Notes: generated from the sequence alone by a model not told the origin. A DNA stretch of 64,000 nucleotides from a bacterium 210917-DFI.7.65 (GCA_020555865.1 JAJCJJ010000001.1:186001-250000); one strand, 5' to 3'. Positions 8,874 through 18,136 are shown, counted from the first letter of the stretch. Program-made: numbers and translations.

Positions 8874-9509
8874 TCAAAGTTCATTTGGATACCCGATCTT
8901 GTCCAGGCCCGCCTTTATTTCTTCCCATGCATTGCGCTTCGGGTCCAACGCAGCGACCAGTTCTTTTGTCACTGGAACCCCGTCCGCAAGCTGGCGCACA
9001 GCCTCCAAAGGCAGGTCTGCTGGGTAAAACCACTTTCCATACTCCACATAGGTCTGTGGATCGCCATCGATCGTGGAGAGCAGATCCTTGGATGCGTCCT
9101 CGCCGTCCATGGGATCACAGTGCCATGCGGCGCCATCTTCCGTCCAGACGCAGAAGGTGCTTTTCATCTTTTTGACTTCACGGCTGGACATGAGCTTTTG
9201 CAGAGCGGGCGGCATCCCCGCTGTCAGATCTTCGATGCGGGGAAGTTTTTCTTCCCAGTCGTAGCGTTCGGAGTCCACGCCGTTGATGACGCACCCCTCG
9301 GGCGCAAAGATAACAATCATGCTCTGGTCACTGCCATCGGTGGCAAAGAACGCCTCCTTGCCTTTTCGCCATGCGGGGTCGTAGGTATAGTGGCGGATGA
9401 AGCTCCATTCCTCCTCCACCATGATGACGTCCAGAGCCGCCAGCCCTTTGCAGAATTTTTTCAGGCGCTCTACATCGGGCAGGCCAGATAAATCTTTTGT
9501 GGAAATCAT
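8874..9509 (-). CDS. Hypothetical immunity-array protein
   Basis: 211 residues beginning MISTKDLSGLPDVERLKKFC. It contains a beta-rich central part (SFIRHYTYDPAWRKGKEAFF, SMIVIFAPEGCVINGVDSE) and looks like a complete soluble protein. I recognise this as a recurrent bacterial hypothetical family but cannot name it. AGGAGG lies 9 bases upstream. Role inferred from context only. Confidence 0.7.
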   Translation of the reverse strand: MISTKDLSGLPDVERLKKFCKGLAALDVIMVEEEWSFIRHYTYDPAWRKGKEAFFATDGSDQSMIVIFAPEGCVINGVDSERYDWEEKLPRIEDLTAGMPPALQKLMSSREVKKMKSTFCVWTEDGAAWHCDPMDGEDASKDLLSTIDGDPQTYVEYGKWFYPADLPLEAVRQLADGVPVTKELVAALDPKRNAWEEIKAGLDKIGYPNEL

Positions 9510-9531
9510 GTGGGTATCCTCCTGTCTTTCC

Positions 9532-10134
9532 TCACCACAGCCGGTCGATCTTGGTATATATCTTACTGGGTTCTCTGTCCATAAAACTGGTCAATGAGCC
9601 GGTGGGCTCTGTAAGCGGCATCACATTCAAAATGTCCAACTCATAATACCAGATCCCGGTATCCCAGTCCCGGAACCGTCCGTTGCAGACAGCCCGACCA
9701 TAATCACCAGGAATCAAATCCAGCGCCAGCTCATTGAGGGGCTGTTGTTGCCCGGTCTCATCGTAGGTATATCGCTCCGGCATGGCGCCAATATGCCAAT
9801 CATAGCGGTAACGCACCTGGATTCCGGACTCCTGCTGAATCAGTTCAAAAGGTTGCAGCCGCATTGTGCCGTCTGCTTTCCATGGCATCAGCCTGTGGTA
9901 TTCCTTTTTGATATGAAATCCGTCAGGTTCCTGCAAAATAAATACAAAGTGTGTAGACGGGCGAAGGGGATAATAGGATGAGAAGAAGTCTTTCGGCAGC
10001 CGCATGGCTTTGGGATATTGATTCCGCTGTACAGCGCCGTTTCCGCCCCGGCAGTCTTTGTACCAGTGCAGGCGGATCTGCTGAACCAGAAGTGTGGGCA
10101 GATATTTTTCTCTTTTTTGTTCCTCAGCTCTCAT
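9532..10134 (-). CDS. Hypothetical protein
   Basis: 200 residues, rich in Tyr, Trp and Pro, with a predicted beta-sheet core (FVFILQEPDGFHIKKEY, RYRYDWHIG, IWYYELDILNV). Its start overlaps the end of the DUF2004-like gene by 11 bases and has only a weak ribosome site, so it is probably translated by coupling. No family is recognised and no signal peptide is present. Confidence 0.65.
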   Translation of the reverse strand: MRAEEQKREKYLPTLLVQQIRLHWYKDCRGGNGAVQRNQYPKAMRLPKDFFSSYYPLRPSTHFVFILQEPDGFHIKKEYHRLMPWKADGTMRLQPFELIQQESGIQVRYRYDWHIGAMPERYTYDETGQQQPLNELALDLIPGDYGRAVCNGRFRDWDTGIWYYELDILNVMPLTEPTGSLTSFMDREPSKIYTKIDRLW

Positions 10135-10627
10135 GAGTAATACGAAAAATCTCCTTGTTCAAGTCAAAGTAGATCACCATCAGCTCGTCGGTGATCTCCG
10201 GGTTGAAGGACAGATCCATAATGAAAACTTGTTGATCCATCTCGTCATCCACTAGACTGCCGAACCGCTTGAGCTTCAAAAAGTCCACCATCTCGGCAAA
10301 GGACAGTTTGGATGGGTCGGTTCCCGGAAAAAGTTCCGCCGCAATATCCGGGCCTACATCGTCCCGGTGGAACTCCATGAAAAATGTCACAACGCTATGG
10401 TAGCGGCTGTCCTCGTCCGCCAGCGCCGCTTTGATGGCGGCTTTGGCCTTTTCCGCCAATTTCTCCGCCTCATCCAACATTTCTCCCACCGCATCCATGG
10501 CAGCAGGATCGCCGGTCAGTTCTTCCTCTACATCAAAGAGAAAGGGCAGTCCCGATTCCTCGGGAAAGTTGAAGATCTCCTCGCCGGGTGTATATGTAAA
10601 ATCAATGCGTTTACAGTTCAGTTTCAT
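10124..10627 (-). CDS. DUF2004-like protein
   Basis: 167 residues beginning MKLNCKRIDFTYTPGEEIFN. The ATG at 10627 has AAGGAG 9 bases upstream; an earlier in-frame start falls inside the preceding gene. The pattern of an N-terminal short strand, an acidic helix and the segment ITDELMVIYFDLNKEIFRI fits DUF2004, another frequent immunity-cluster family. It is soluble and acidic. Confidence 0.65.
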   Translation of the reverse strand: MKLNCKRIDFTYTPGEEIFNFPEESGLPFLFDVEEELTGDPAAMDAVGEMLDEAEKLAEKAKAAIKAALADEDSRYHSVVTFFMEFHRDDVGPDIAAELFPGTDPSKLSFAEMVDFLKLKRFGSLVDDEMDQQVFIMDLSFNPEITDELMVIYFDLNKEIFRITHES

Positions 10628-10640
10628 AATGTTATACTCC

Positions 10641-11480
10641 TTACCCCTCAATGTTGGCAGTTTTGAGGCCCTTTTTCAGGGAGCCGTAGACCGTCACCGC
10701 ATGGTCGGTGAACATCTCGTCGCAGTCAAACCAGGCGGTGAAGCTGCCGCCGGAGGTGACGGACAGGCTGGTCAGGCTGATCCGACGGGCCAATTCTTCC
10801 TCTGTGATGGGGCCTGTTTCCGGATCACGGGGTTTTTCCTCATCCTGGGAAAGCCAGTTGTTGGCCAGATCGGTCAGGTTCTTTGCCGCAAGCTCCCGCA
10901 TGGCCTTGTCCCAGGTTTTACAGTCGGCCAGCAGCTTCTTGGCGGCACTGCGGGCGCGGGTCCAGGAGGGCTTGCTCTCAGCATTGACCTCCAGAGAAAG
11001 ACTCACATCCTTTCCGCACCACTGGATCTCGCCCTCGAAGGTATCATAGTCCTTGTCCAGCTTCAGCTCACCCAGCACCTCGTCCTGGATCACCACCGGC
11101 TTGTGGTACTCGTCCAGAACGGTCTGAAGTTCCGGGCAGTCCTCATGGGCATTAACTATCTCGGAGATACACCAGGGGCGCACCACCAGATCCTTTGCCA
11201 ATTCTTCTTTCATCCGGCGGATCTTCAGGCGGCAGATCTGCTCCTTGCCAAAGCGTCCCCAGCCTTTGTCACTATTGCGTTCCTCATCGGTGACCGGCCA
11301 ATCCAGTCGCTCCTCTTTGGTGCTGACCTTGCCGGTGTCACAGAACACTATGCCCAGCGTCACAACGGTCATTTCCCAAAAGTTACCTTTCCAGTTAAAT
11401 CCGCCCCCAATGCAGCGATTGATCAGAGCGACCACTTCCTGCTCCTCGGGCTCGTACATCTCATAGAATTCTTCAAACAT
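10641..11480 (-). CDS. DUF2262 domain protein, copy 1
   Basis: 279 residues. The C-terminal half (about 150-279) is DUF2262: LGELKLDKDYDTFEGEIQWC, then SVTSGGSFTAWFDCDEMF and VYGSLKKGL. The N-terminal half is a separate beta-rich domain. A paralogue with the same two-domain layout lies at 17294-18136, so the family is duplicated within the array. AAGGAGG precedes the ATG. DUF2262 is a recognised immunity-associated family. Confidence 0.8.
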   Translation of the reverse strand: MFEEFYEMYEPEEQEVVALINRCIGGGFNWKGNFWEMTVVTLGIVFCDTGKVSTKEERLDWPVTDEERNSDKGWGRFGKEQICRLKIRRMKEELAKDLVVRPWCISEIVNAHEDCPELQTVLDEYHKPVVIQDEVLGELKLDKDYDTFEGEIQWCGKDVSLSLEVNAESKPSWTRARSAAKKLLADCKTWDKAMRELAAKNLTDLANNWLSQDEEKPRDPETGPITEEELARRISLTSLSVTSGGSFTAWFDCDEMFTDHAVTVYGSLKKGLKTANIEG

Positions 11481-11494
11481 GGGTGTGACCTCCT

Positions 11495-12085
11495 TTACAG
11501 CAGTTCCCGCACTGCGGCGGCAGGTTCGGCAAACTCCGCCGGAATCTGCTCCAATACATCCCGGTAGGCCAGCACCGCCTGCCAGGAATAGTAATAGAAG
11601 CTGTAAAATTCGTCCGCGGGGAAGACCTCGTCCTCCTCGTAGCGCATCTCATCTTCTTCCTCGTCGTATTTCTCCGACCACAGGTATTCTTCCTTCAGCA
11701 AATCGGAGAACAGCGGAAGCGCCTCGGCTTGTTCCATCTCATCCCCGTCGTGGAAGCACTGGAGGATGCAGGCAAAGAAGTCCAGCAGTTCCACGGCCAG
11801 GAAATGGGCCACGGGGTTTTGCCCGCTCTCTGCGAGGGCCTTCTCCAGAAGCCGGCTCAGGAACACCATGCCAAAGGGGGTAGCGTGCCACAGGGTACTC
11901 TGGTGCTCCATGTTGGTGGTGAGCTCATAGAGAGACTCTTTGACGGATGCCAAATCACGCATCTGCTCCAGCACCGCCAGATGAGCGGGAAAATCCGTCC
12001 CCCGGCCATAGGCGGTGGTAAGCCGGTGCCACGGAACATCCGTGATCTTGAGATGGGTGATGTAGGTTCTGTTTTCTTTTGTCAT
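11495..12085 (-). CDS. Hypothetical helical immunity-array protein
   Basis: 196 residues starting MTKENRTYITHLKITDVPWH. It is predicted all-helical, with the segment TTNMEHQSTLWHATPFGMVF and an acidic Glu-rich patch near residue 145. The overall arrangement resembles HEAT-like single-domain proteins seen with ankyrin immunity genes; I cannot name a Pfam family. AAGGAGG lies upstream. Context suggests immunity or accessory function. Confidence 0.7.
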   Translation of the reverse strand: MTKENRTYITHLKITDVPWHRLTTAYGRGTDFPAHLAVLEQMRDLASVKESLYELTTNMEHQSTLWHATPFGMVFLSRLLEKALAESGQNPVAHFLAVELLDFFACILQCFHDGDEMEQAEALPLFSDLLKEEYLWSEKYDEEEDEMRYEEDEVFPADEFYSFYYYSWQAVLAYRDVLEQIPAEFAEPAAAVRELL

Positions 12086-12098
12086 GTTGCCGCCCTCC

Positions 12099-12719
12099 TT
12101 ATCCCGTTATCTGGCTGCGGCATTCCTTCTCCAGCGCGGTGTACCACCGTTTCAGCATGGTTTCCAGACTGGTCTTTCCGTTGTGATCTGTAAAAACAAG
12201 AAACTTCTGCATCAGTCTGGGAAACAGATACTTGCCCGCTTTTGTCAGGTCCTGATTGAGATAGACCATTCTAAGGATACGGCCCTGCCGGTCCAGAGGA
12301 TTCTTTTTCAACAGCTCCTTTTCAAAGCAGAAGCGCAGGAATACCACATTCTCGTCATAAAAGTCCTCCACCACAGCCGCGCCAATGCTGGTGTATGTGA
12401 TGTCGTACACCAAACGGCTCCAGTCAAATTTCTCGGCATAGAGCAGTTTCAGCGCCTTCTCCCAGTGTTCCTCCGGAATCGCCAGCATCCTGTGCTGGGC
12501 GGTGCTGGAGTAGCCGCGGTAGACGGGTTCCGGCTGTCCCAGCAGCTCACTCACGCTGTCGGCGTAGACGAAACACAGTTCCTCATCGAACAGGCCGCCG
12601 ATAAAGTTACCATTGCAGTACAGCATATAGTTTTTGGACTTGGCCGGAGAGTAAGAGAGGTTATATTCCTGCGAGTCCAGGCTTTTATGTACCTTATTCA
12701 AAAAGTCTATTGATGTCAT
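12099..12719 (-). CDS. TfoX-N-like domain protein
   Basis: 206 residues starting MTSIDFLNKVHKSL, with GAGGAG 8 bases upstream of the ATG at 12719. The first 95 residues (NYMLYCNGNFIGGLFDEELC, FVYADSVSELLGQPEPVYRG) follow the TfoX N-terminal domain pattern. The C-terminal 110 residues are helical and unassigned. TfoX-N-like domains occur as stand-alone proteins of unknown role; competence regulation is not implied here. Position argues for an array member. Confidence 0.6.
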   Translation of the reverse strand: MTSIDFLNKVHKSLDSQEYNLSYSPAKSKNYMLYCNGNFIGGLFDEELCFVYADSVSELLGQPEPVYRGYSSTAQHRMLAIPEEHWEKALKLLYAEKFDWSRLVYDITYTSIGAAVVEDFYDENVVFLRFCFEKELLKKNPLDRQGRILRMVYLNQDLTKAGKYLFPRLMQKFLVFTDHNGKTSLETMLKRWYTALEKECRSQITG

Positions 12720-12723
12720 GGCT

Positions 12724-13803
12724 TTACTCCTCAAACTCGCCCTCGATCATCCCGTTCAGATACCGTCCGGGATCTGCGATGAAGTTATCCCATTTGGCCA
12801 GAGGGTGGAACTCCTCGTGCTCGATGTCCAGATACCACAGCTTTTTGTCCCTGGGGCTCCACAGCAGCAGGTAGTCGCTGTAGTTGTCCATCCCCGCCAT
12901 GAGGGAGAGCAGCTTCTTCCGTTTCCAGGTCATCTCCTGCACATCCATGAAGGAGTAGAGCTCCGCCCACTTCACCCATTCCTGATCCGGGAACTCCAGC
13001 CGTAGGGGGCCGGACTTCAAGTATTCCACCAGCTTGGCAGGCAGCTTGTAGGGCATAAGCTGCCGGAGCTTCTCCTGCTCGTTGTGCCATTCCTCCGGTT
13101 CCAGGGCTTTTAAGTAGTCGGCCAGCTCCTGATTTTTGTCCTGTATCGCCACGGTGTAAGGCCGGTCGCCGTATTTGTCCGCAATGGTGATGTCGGCTCC
13201 TTGCTCAATGAGCCAGCGCACCATGGGAAGATTTTTGTGTCGGACAGCTTCGGTGACAGCAGTGGAGGCGTTCGGAAACACCATGTCCGGCTTGTGGTAA
13301 TTGATGTCTGCCCCTTTTTCCAGAAGCAGCCGGGCAAGTTTGGTATCGCCATCGGACACAGCGGCCCGGAATGCCTCGCCGCCAAACTTGTCCACTGTGA
13401 TCCCGGCTTGCTCCAGTACCGGGATATTCTCCGGCTGCTTGCCCCAGCGCACTTCCTGGAAGGCCCGCTCTTTCTGCTTCGGGCTGAGTTTTGCGGCCTG
13501 TTCAGCAAAGAGCGCCACCACCTCCGGCCCACAACAGCGGGCGGCGGTGAGCAGCAGGGGCTGTTCCTCTGCCAGACCGGGATCGGCTCCATGCTCCAGC
13601 AGGAAGTGGATCATAGGCACATCATTCCGAAAAACCGCGATCTCCAATGGCATCAGCTTACTGTATTTGCTGAGCTGGATGGGAACATCTAAATCCAGAC
13701 CGCCTTGTAGCAGCGCCTCCAGCTTGGGAGTGTCATGGTCACAGATGGCGGCAGCCGTTTCCGGGAGGGTCTCCCAGCGGCCAAGATATGCAATTTGGTA
13801 CAT
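12724..13803 (-). CDS. Ankyrin-repeat protein with SUKH-like C-terminus
   Basis: 359 residues. Ankyrin repeats cover roughly residues 25-235 (PLEIAVFRNDVPMIHFLLEH; LARLLLEKGADINYH; MVRWLIEQGADITIADKYGD). The C-terminal 100 residues (YLLLWSPRDKKLWYLDIEHE, then WDNFIADPGRYLNGMIEG) resemble a SMI1/KNR4 (SUKH) domain. Both ankyrin and SUKH modules are classic toxin-immunity domains, so this is a two-domain immunity protein. It lies 26 bases downstream of the upstream gene and 4 bases before the TfoX-N-like gene. Confidence 0.8.
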   Translation of the reverse strand: MYQIAYLGRWETLPETAAAICDHDTPKLEALLQGGLDLDVPIQLSKYSKLMPLEIAVFRNDVPMIHFLLEHGADPGLAEEQPLLLTAARCCGPEVVALFAEQAAKLSPKQKERAFQEVRWGKQPENIPVLEQAGITVDKFGGEAFRAAVSDGDTKLARLLLEKGADINYHKPDMVFPNASTAVTEAVRHKNLPMVRWLIEQGADITIADKYGDRPYTVAIQDKNQELADYLKALEPEEWHNEQEKLRQLMPYKLPAKLVEYLKSGPLRLEFPDQEWVKWAELYSFMDVQEMTWKRKKLLSLMAGMDNYSDYLLLWSPRDKKLWYLDIEHEEFHPLAKWDNFIADPGRYLNGMIEGEFEE

Positions 13804-13829
13804 AAGGCACCTACTTTCTCAACTTGTTC

Positions 13830-14972
13830 TCATTCATCCCCAAACCGCTCAGCGGCGTCTTTGTAAACTGTAATGCTTTCTTCCACTTTCACTTTTTCGC
13901 TGCGAATACGGAAGTAGTCCCGCAGAATGCGCTTCAGTTCCGGGTTTTCCACCTTGCGGGGCAGCAGACTGATGAACATTTCGTCATAGCTCCCATATAG
14001 CGAACCGCCCCGATTGTAGGTCTGCCATGTCACCGTAGGCTTGCGGCCCTCCGGGTCCTTGGCCAGATCAAAGAGCCACCGTGCATCCAGATCCACATAG
14101 CGTTCGATCATAAACCTTGTGTCATAGGTTCCATAGCTATAATAACCCCAAAAAATCAGAGCGATCATTCCATCCGGGCCCAGGCGTTCATAGGTCCAGC
14201 CTTCCGGATAACAGCGGTAATGGAGCATTCCAAGCGTATGGAACAAATAGCCTTTTTGCGGCGTATCCAGAAGGGACGAATAGGTCTCGTACACCTGCTC
14301 CTTGGGCTGGGTGATGATCGCCTTCATAAAGACCGGCATCATCCAGCTTCCGCCGTAGCGTTCATTCAGTTCATCGGCCAATGCCTGCAGCCGCTCATCC
14401 GGGTTACGGATCAGGGAGGCGGTCAGCACCACAGCGGGAATTTTCTCTTTTTCCTTCGGTGTGGCATCCCAAATGCGAAGCCCGTCTGTGATCCACCAGG
14501 AGGTACAATCATCATCCGGATAAACTGGCGCGCGTTTCAGCTGGGCGATCCGCTGGATGTTTTCCGCCAGAAAGCGGTAGACCTCCAGCATTTTTGGCGA
14601 GGCTTTCCCCAACATCAGATGGAAACAGAAGTTCAGTTGTTCGATTTCCAGGGGCTTTGTGTCCCCCTCGTCCAGCAGTTGGGAGAGAGTCTTTAGAATA
14701 ACTGGGGCAATCTGCTCCGATACACAGTCGGAACAGGTATCCGACATGATATTGCTGCCCATCCATTTGCCCTTGACCAGTTTGGCCCACAGGGGGGCAG
14801 CAGGGGCATACTCCAGCTGCGCCAAAGCCTTTTGAGCAGCCGTTTTGCATTTGCCCTTTTCTGTATTCACAAGCTGGAAAAGCAGTTCGCCGTTTGCTTC
14901 CTCCTTGCCCAGCTCCAAAATGGCCTGTTCTCGCTTTACGCCCTTGGGGGGCAGTTGTTCCAAAGTCATCAT
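13830..14972 (-). CDS. Large HEAT-like hypothetical protein
   Basis: 380 residues starting MMTLEQLPPKG. The sequence is helical in the N-terminal half (REQAILELGKEEANGELLFQ suggests HEAT-type units), followed by a Cys pair (SDTCSDCVSEQ) and a mixed C-terminal region. No enzymatic motif was recognised. AGGAG precedes the start. Such HEAT-like proteins are common companions of immunity genes; function unknown. Confidence 0.7.
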   Translation of the reverse strand: MMTLEQLPPKGVKREQAILELGKEEANGELLFQLVNTEKGKCKTAAQKALAQLEYAPAAPLWAKLVKGKWMGSNIMSDTCSDCVSEQIAPVILKTLSQLLDEGDTKPLEIEQLNFCFHLMLGKASPKMLEVYRFLAENIQRIAQLKRAPVYPDDDCTSWWITDGLRIWDATPKEKEKIPAVVLTASLIRNPDERLQALADELNERYGGSWMMPVFMKAIITQPKEQVYETYSSLLDTPQKGYLFHTLGMLHYRCYPEGWTYERLGPDGMIALIFWGYYSYGTYDTRFMIERYVDLDARWLFDLAKDPEGRKPTVTWQTYNRGGSLYGSYDEMFISLLPRKVENPELKRILRDYFRIRSEKVKVEESITVYKDAAERFGDE

Positions 14973-14982
14973 TCATTTTCTC

Positions 14983-15570
14983 CTATCCCACAATGGTGGT
15001 TTCCTTGACGGCCAGATTGTCGTAATCCATGGCGATCAGTTTCCCGGCGGCCTCTGGGGTACACATGAACCAGGTGCTCACGCCCCAGGAATCCATCCTT
15101 GTGACGGTGAAGAAGTCGGTCTCAGCGGGAACTGAATTTCTTGCGTCAAGATAGTGATCGGAGTAGAGATACACCAGATCGACCTCCCGCTCCGGCAGCC
15201 ACTTGGCCCGGCGCGCACGCGGTTTGCCATTTTTCAGCGTCTTTTCTCTGGGGTTCTCAAACCACGCCAACTCCTTGAGCTTCAGACCGGTGAAGGTATC
15301 CATGAGCCGCTGGGCGATCTCCCGGTGGGTAAATACCCCGCAGTCCCAGGAGCCCATCAGCCATGTCTGGATAAAATCTCCCACCTTGCTGCCGGGGGCG
15401 GGCGGCCCGTAGACGCTCTCATCCGCCCACATGACCTCTAACTTTTCACATTGATCTGGCCGAGGACAGGACTGCTTGTTGCCATAGCGGTACATGATAT
15501 TTACATAGCCATAGTCTTCGCCGGTTCGGTCATGACCGACGGCTTCCACTTTATAGGCAGTTATAGACAT
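14983..15570 (-). CDS. Hypothetical immunity-array protein
   Basis: 195 residues starting MSITAYKVEAVGHDRTG. The ATG at 15570 has a near-ideal AGGAGGTGG site. The start overlaps the end of the preceding gene by 10 bases. The sequence is soluble and beta-rich, with a basic patch NGKPRARRAKWLPEREVDLV. No family is recognised. Confidence 0.65.
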   Translation of the reverse strand: MSITAYKVEAVGHDRTGEDYGYVNIMYRYGNKQSCPRPDQCEKLEVMWADESVYGPPAPGSKVGDFIQTWLMGSWDCGVFTHREIAQRLMDTFTGLKLKELAWFENPREKTLKNGKPRARRAKWLPEREVDLVYLYSDHYLDARNSVPAETDFFTVTRMDSWGVSTWFMCTPEAAGKLIAMDYDNLAVKETTIVG

Positions 15571-15956
15571 TGCAGTTCCACCTCCTGAGCCAATACAAAT
15601 CCACACAGCCCAAGGGAAGAGTCGATGATAAATACCCGGATGTGCTCCCGATCCATGCGCTCCCGCAGTTCCTCAATGCTGCAGCAGGCGGGAAAGCCGT
15701 AAGAGATGGTCCCGCCCAGCAGGTCTTTGTACTGCTGGAAAAACCCGTCCACGGTGATCTCGTCCATGCCGAAGAGGATGTTGTCCTGGATCACATTTTC
15801 AAACCAGTGGGCCAGCAGGCCGGTGAAGCGAACGGATACTTTCTCTCCGGTCTCGGTCTGGGTATCTATGTGCAGGGTATGGGCTTCACAGTCAGCGGAG
15901 TATCGCAGGACTCTGTTGTCATGCAGGCCATCAAAAGAGCAAATCAGTGTACTCAT
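15561..15956 (-). CDS. Small hypothetical protein
   Basis: 131 residues starting MSTLICSFDGLHDNRVLRYS. GAGGAGG lies 6 bases upstream of the ATG at 15956; the longer upstream reading frame is a shadow. A compact beta domain is followed by a helix (SIEELRERMDREHIRVFII). Both ends overlap neighbouring genes, 4 bases upstream and 10 bases downstream, indicating tight translational coupling. No family is recognised. Confidence 0.65.
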   Translation of the reverse strand: MSTLICSFDGLHDNRVLRYSADCEAHTLHIDTQTETGEKVSVRFTGLLAHWFENVIQDNILFGMDEITVDGFFQQYKDLLGGTISYGFPACCSIEELRERMDREHIRVFIIDSSLGLCGFVLAQEVELQCL

Positions 15957-16165
15957 AGGGATTCCTCCTCGTCCATGAGCTGCTCCTGGACCTCTTTGGG
16001 CAGGTCGTTCCATAAAATGTCGTATGTAAAATCCCGAATCTCCGGGTAACACTCTCGTGCGGTCTTTTCCGCCGTTTCCCGATCCAGGTAGTGCATCTCT
16101 TGGTGGAAAAACCAGTTGAGCTTTTCCATCAGCCGATAGAGGCGGATCTGTTCTTCTTGGGTCAT
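15953..16165 (-). CDS. Very small acidic helical protein
   Basis: 70 residues beginning MTQEEQIRLYRLMEKLNWFF. GGAGGT lies directly upstream of the ATG at 16165. Acidic, all-helical, ending in LMDEEESL. Its 3' end overlaps the next gene by 4 bases (ATGA type). Small acidic helical proteins are frequent immunity factors, but no family is recognised. Confidence 0.6.
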   Translation of the reverse strand: MTQEEQIRLYRLMEKLNWFFHQEMHYLDRETAEKTARECYPEIRDFTYDILWNDLPKEVQEQLMDEEESL

Positions 16166-16206
16166 GGGACACCTCCTCGGATTAGCAAAGGATAGAATAG
16201 CTGTAC

Positions 16207-17037
16207 TTACGCCAGCTCTGCGTCCAATATCTGGACTGGTTTTCCTTTCTCGTTCACATAGTAAAGGGCGATATAGTCGATACCGTCCCGCTTGACCTGT
16301 TCCCAAGGCATACGCTCGCCGTTGATCAGTTCCACAGTATCCGCCTCATCCGGTTCGAAGTCTTCTTTTTCGTCCTCGTAGTCCACGCTGTACCCCAGCT
16401 CCAGCACCAACTTGGAGGCGGGGATCTCATATCGCTTGAGGGGACGGTGTTCCAGCTCGGATGGATCATGTTCATCGCAGAACATATTGTCGTAGCCATG
16501 CCGTCCACCATCAAAGATGACGAACTCCTCGCCGCTCTCCGGGTCACGAGCAGTCACAAGTTCGGGAGCAAAATAACTGGGAACAATATATAGCTGTGGT
16601 TCTTCGTTTAAGGTCAACAGGTCACCGTAGTACCAAACCTCCAGCAGTTCATTGCCAGTGGTAGAACACAATGTCACGGTGGGCAGGCGTTTCTGTGCCC
16701 ACTCCTTCACATGGCCGGTGAGCCAGGTGGGATAACGGGGAGAGGGCGAGGATGTAACTTCTTTCGAAGATACGCCGTGTGTGCGGTTCCACGGCTCCAT
16801 ATCTAAACTGACCGTCCAGTCGCCGTCTATATATTTCATTTTGGAATTGGCCTTGATGTAGTCCTCTCCCCAGAGGGCTACATCCGCCTTGCTGTACCAG
16901 GTCTTCATGGTGATACCGTCGCCTCTTAGGATCTCGCAGCAAATATGCTCCTCCGGCTTTGCGTTCCGCAGTTTGAGCATACGCAAAATTTCCGTATCTT
17001 CCGGGGTGATCTCCCGGAATGTAAATTTGAATGACAT
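16207..17037 (-). CDS. Hypothetical immunity-array protein
   Basis: 276 residues starting MSFKFTFREITPEDTEIL. It is soluble and mixed alpha-beta, with a conserved-looking segment WLTGHVKEWAQKRLP and an acidic stretch around 225-235. AAGGAGG precedes the ATG. No known domain is recognised. It starts 14 bases after the Imm17-like gene and is clearly part of the same transcript. Confidence 0.65.
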   Translation of the reverse strand: MSFKFTFREITPEDTEILRMLKLRNAKPEEHICCEILRGDGITMKTWYSKADVALWGEDYIKANSKMKYIDGDWTVSLDMEPWNRTHGVSSKEVTSSPSPRYPTWLTGHVKEWAQKRLPTVTLCSTTGNELLEVWYYGDLLTLNEEPQLYIVPSYFAPELVTARDPESGEEFVIFDGGRHGYDNMFCDEHDPSELEHRPLKRYEIPASKLVLELGYSVDYEDEKEDFEPDEADTVELINGERMPWEQVKRDGIDYIALYYVNEKGKPVQILDAELA

Positions 17038-17050
17038 TTTGTTGTCCTCC

Positions 17051-17275
17051 TTACAGCACCCAGGACATGATGCTGGTCACAATCAGCACGATTCCCAGTA
17101 GGAAGAAGATCACCCGCCTGGAGCCGCGGCCATAGCGGTGAGAGTCCGGCTTACCGGTGGGGTCGCACATCCAGTTCCAATTCAGAATTGAGCCAGCCAC
17201 GGACACAATGCCCATGATCAAAGTCACCCACTCCCAGTGTGCCTGTAAAAAAGCTGTGATCTGCTCGCCATTCAT
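17051..17275 (-). CDS. Imm17-like small membrane immunity protein
   Basis: 74 residues with two membrane segments, about 14-34 (WVTLIMGIVSVAGSILNW) and 54-72 (IFFLLGIVLIVTSIMSWVL), linked by a short basic loop. The length, two-helix layout and the NWNW-DP loop start match the Imm17 immunity family. GAGGAGG lies upstream. It is the only membrane protein in the array, so it would act at the membrane, perhaps against a pore-forming or periplasm-acting toxin. Confidence 0.7.
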   Translation of the reverse strand: MNGEQITAFLQAHWEWVTLIMGIVSVAGSILNWNWMCDPTGKPDSHRYGRGSRRVIFFLLGIVLIVTSIMSWVL

Positions 17276-17293
17276 TTAAGTTTCCTCCTCTGC

Positions 17294-18136
17294 TTATCCC
17301 TGTATATCAGCGTCAACGGGGCCTTTTTTCAGCGTTCCATCCACAGTGATCACATGGCCCCAGAACATATCGTCGTCCTCGTACCAGGCGGTAAAACGGC
17401 CGCCGGGAGATACTGTAAACTCGGTGAGGAGGATGCGCCGGGCAAACTCATCCTCGGTGATGGGGTCTTTTTCCAGGTCACGGTCGGTCTGGTCATTGTC
17501 CGCCAGCCATTCGTTGGCCTGAGCGGTGAGCTTCTGGGCAGCCATCGCTCGCAGGGACTTATCCCAGGTTTCCTGGTCTGCCACCAGTTTCTTCATCACA
17601 TTGGTGACACGGGTCCAGGACGCTTTCTTTTCAATCTCCACATCCAACGAGATCCGGACTTCTTTTCCCATCCACTTACAGGTCCCCTCGAATATGCTCA
17701 TCTCACGATCCAGTGTGAGGGTCCCCAGCACTTCGTCCTCCAGAAGAATGGGCTTTGTGTACTCCATCCAAATCTCCTCCAGTGCCGGACAGGGTACGCC
17801 TTCCTCCAGTACCTCCGTGACATACCACTGAGGTTCGTAGAGGGCATCCCCTTTCCAGCCGCGGGCTTTGATCCGGTAAATCTGGCCCTTGGTAAACCGC
17901 TTGGAATAGTCGCCGGCTTCCCGTTCCTTGTCCGTTAGCGGCCAGCTCAGGCAGCATCGACCGGAGATCTCCTGTCCGGTCTGGACATCCGCCATGGCGA
18001 GGGCATGGGTATGCGCTGCCCAGTAAGTATCCAGAAAGGTTTTGTCTGCGCTGACACCGTCCTGAATCAGTACCAGCTTTTCCTCATCTTCCTGGGCGTA
18101 CAGGGCAATAAAGTCCTTGACCGTTCTCTTTTTCAT
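17294..18136 (-). CDS. DUF2262 domain protein, copy 2
   Basis: 280 residues beginning MKKRTVKDFIALYAQEDEEK. The ATG at 18136 has AAGGAG 6 bases upstream. It shares the two-domain layout of the gene at 10641-11480: LGTLTLDREMSIFEGTCKWM, then FTVSPGGRFTAWYEDDDMFW and VDGTLKKGP. The two copies have clearly diverged, so this is either an old duplication or two separate acquisitions. Confidence 0.8.
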   Translation of the reverse strand: MKKRTVKDFIALYAQEDEEKLVLIQDGVSADKTFLDTYWAAHTHALAMADVQTGQEISGRCCLSWPLTDKEREAGDYSKRFTKGQIYRIKARGWKGDALYEPQWYVTEVLEEGVPCPALEEIWMEYTKPILLEDEVLGTLTLDREMSIFEGTCKWMGKEVRISLDVEIEKKASWTRVTNVMKKLVADQETWDKSLRAMAAQKLTAQANEWLADNDQTDRDLEKDPITEDEFARRILLTEFTVSPGGRFTAWYEDDDMFWGHVITVDGTLKKGPVDADIQG

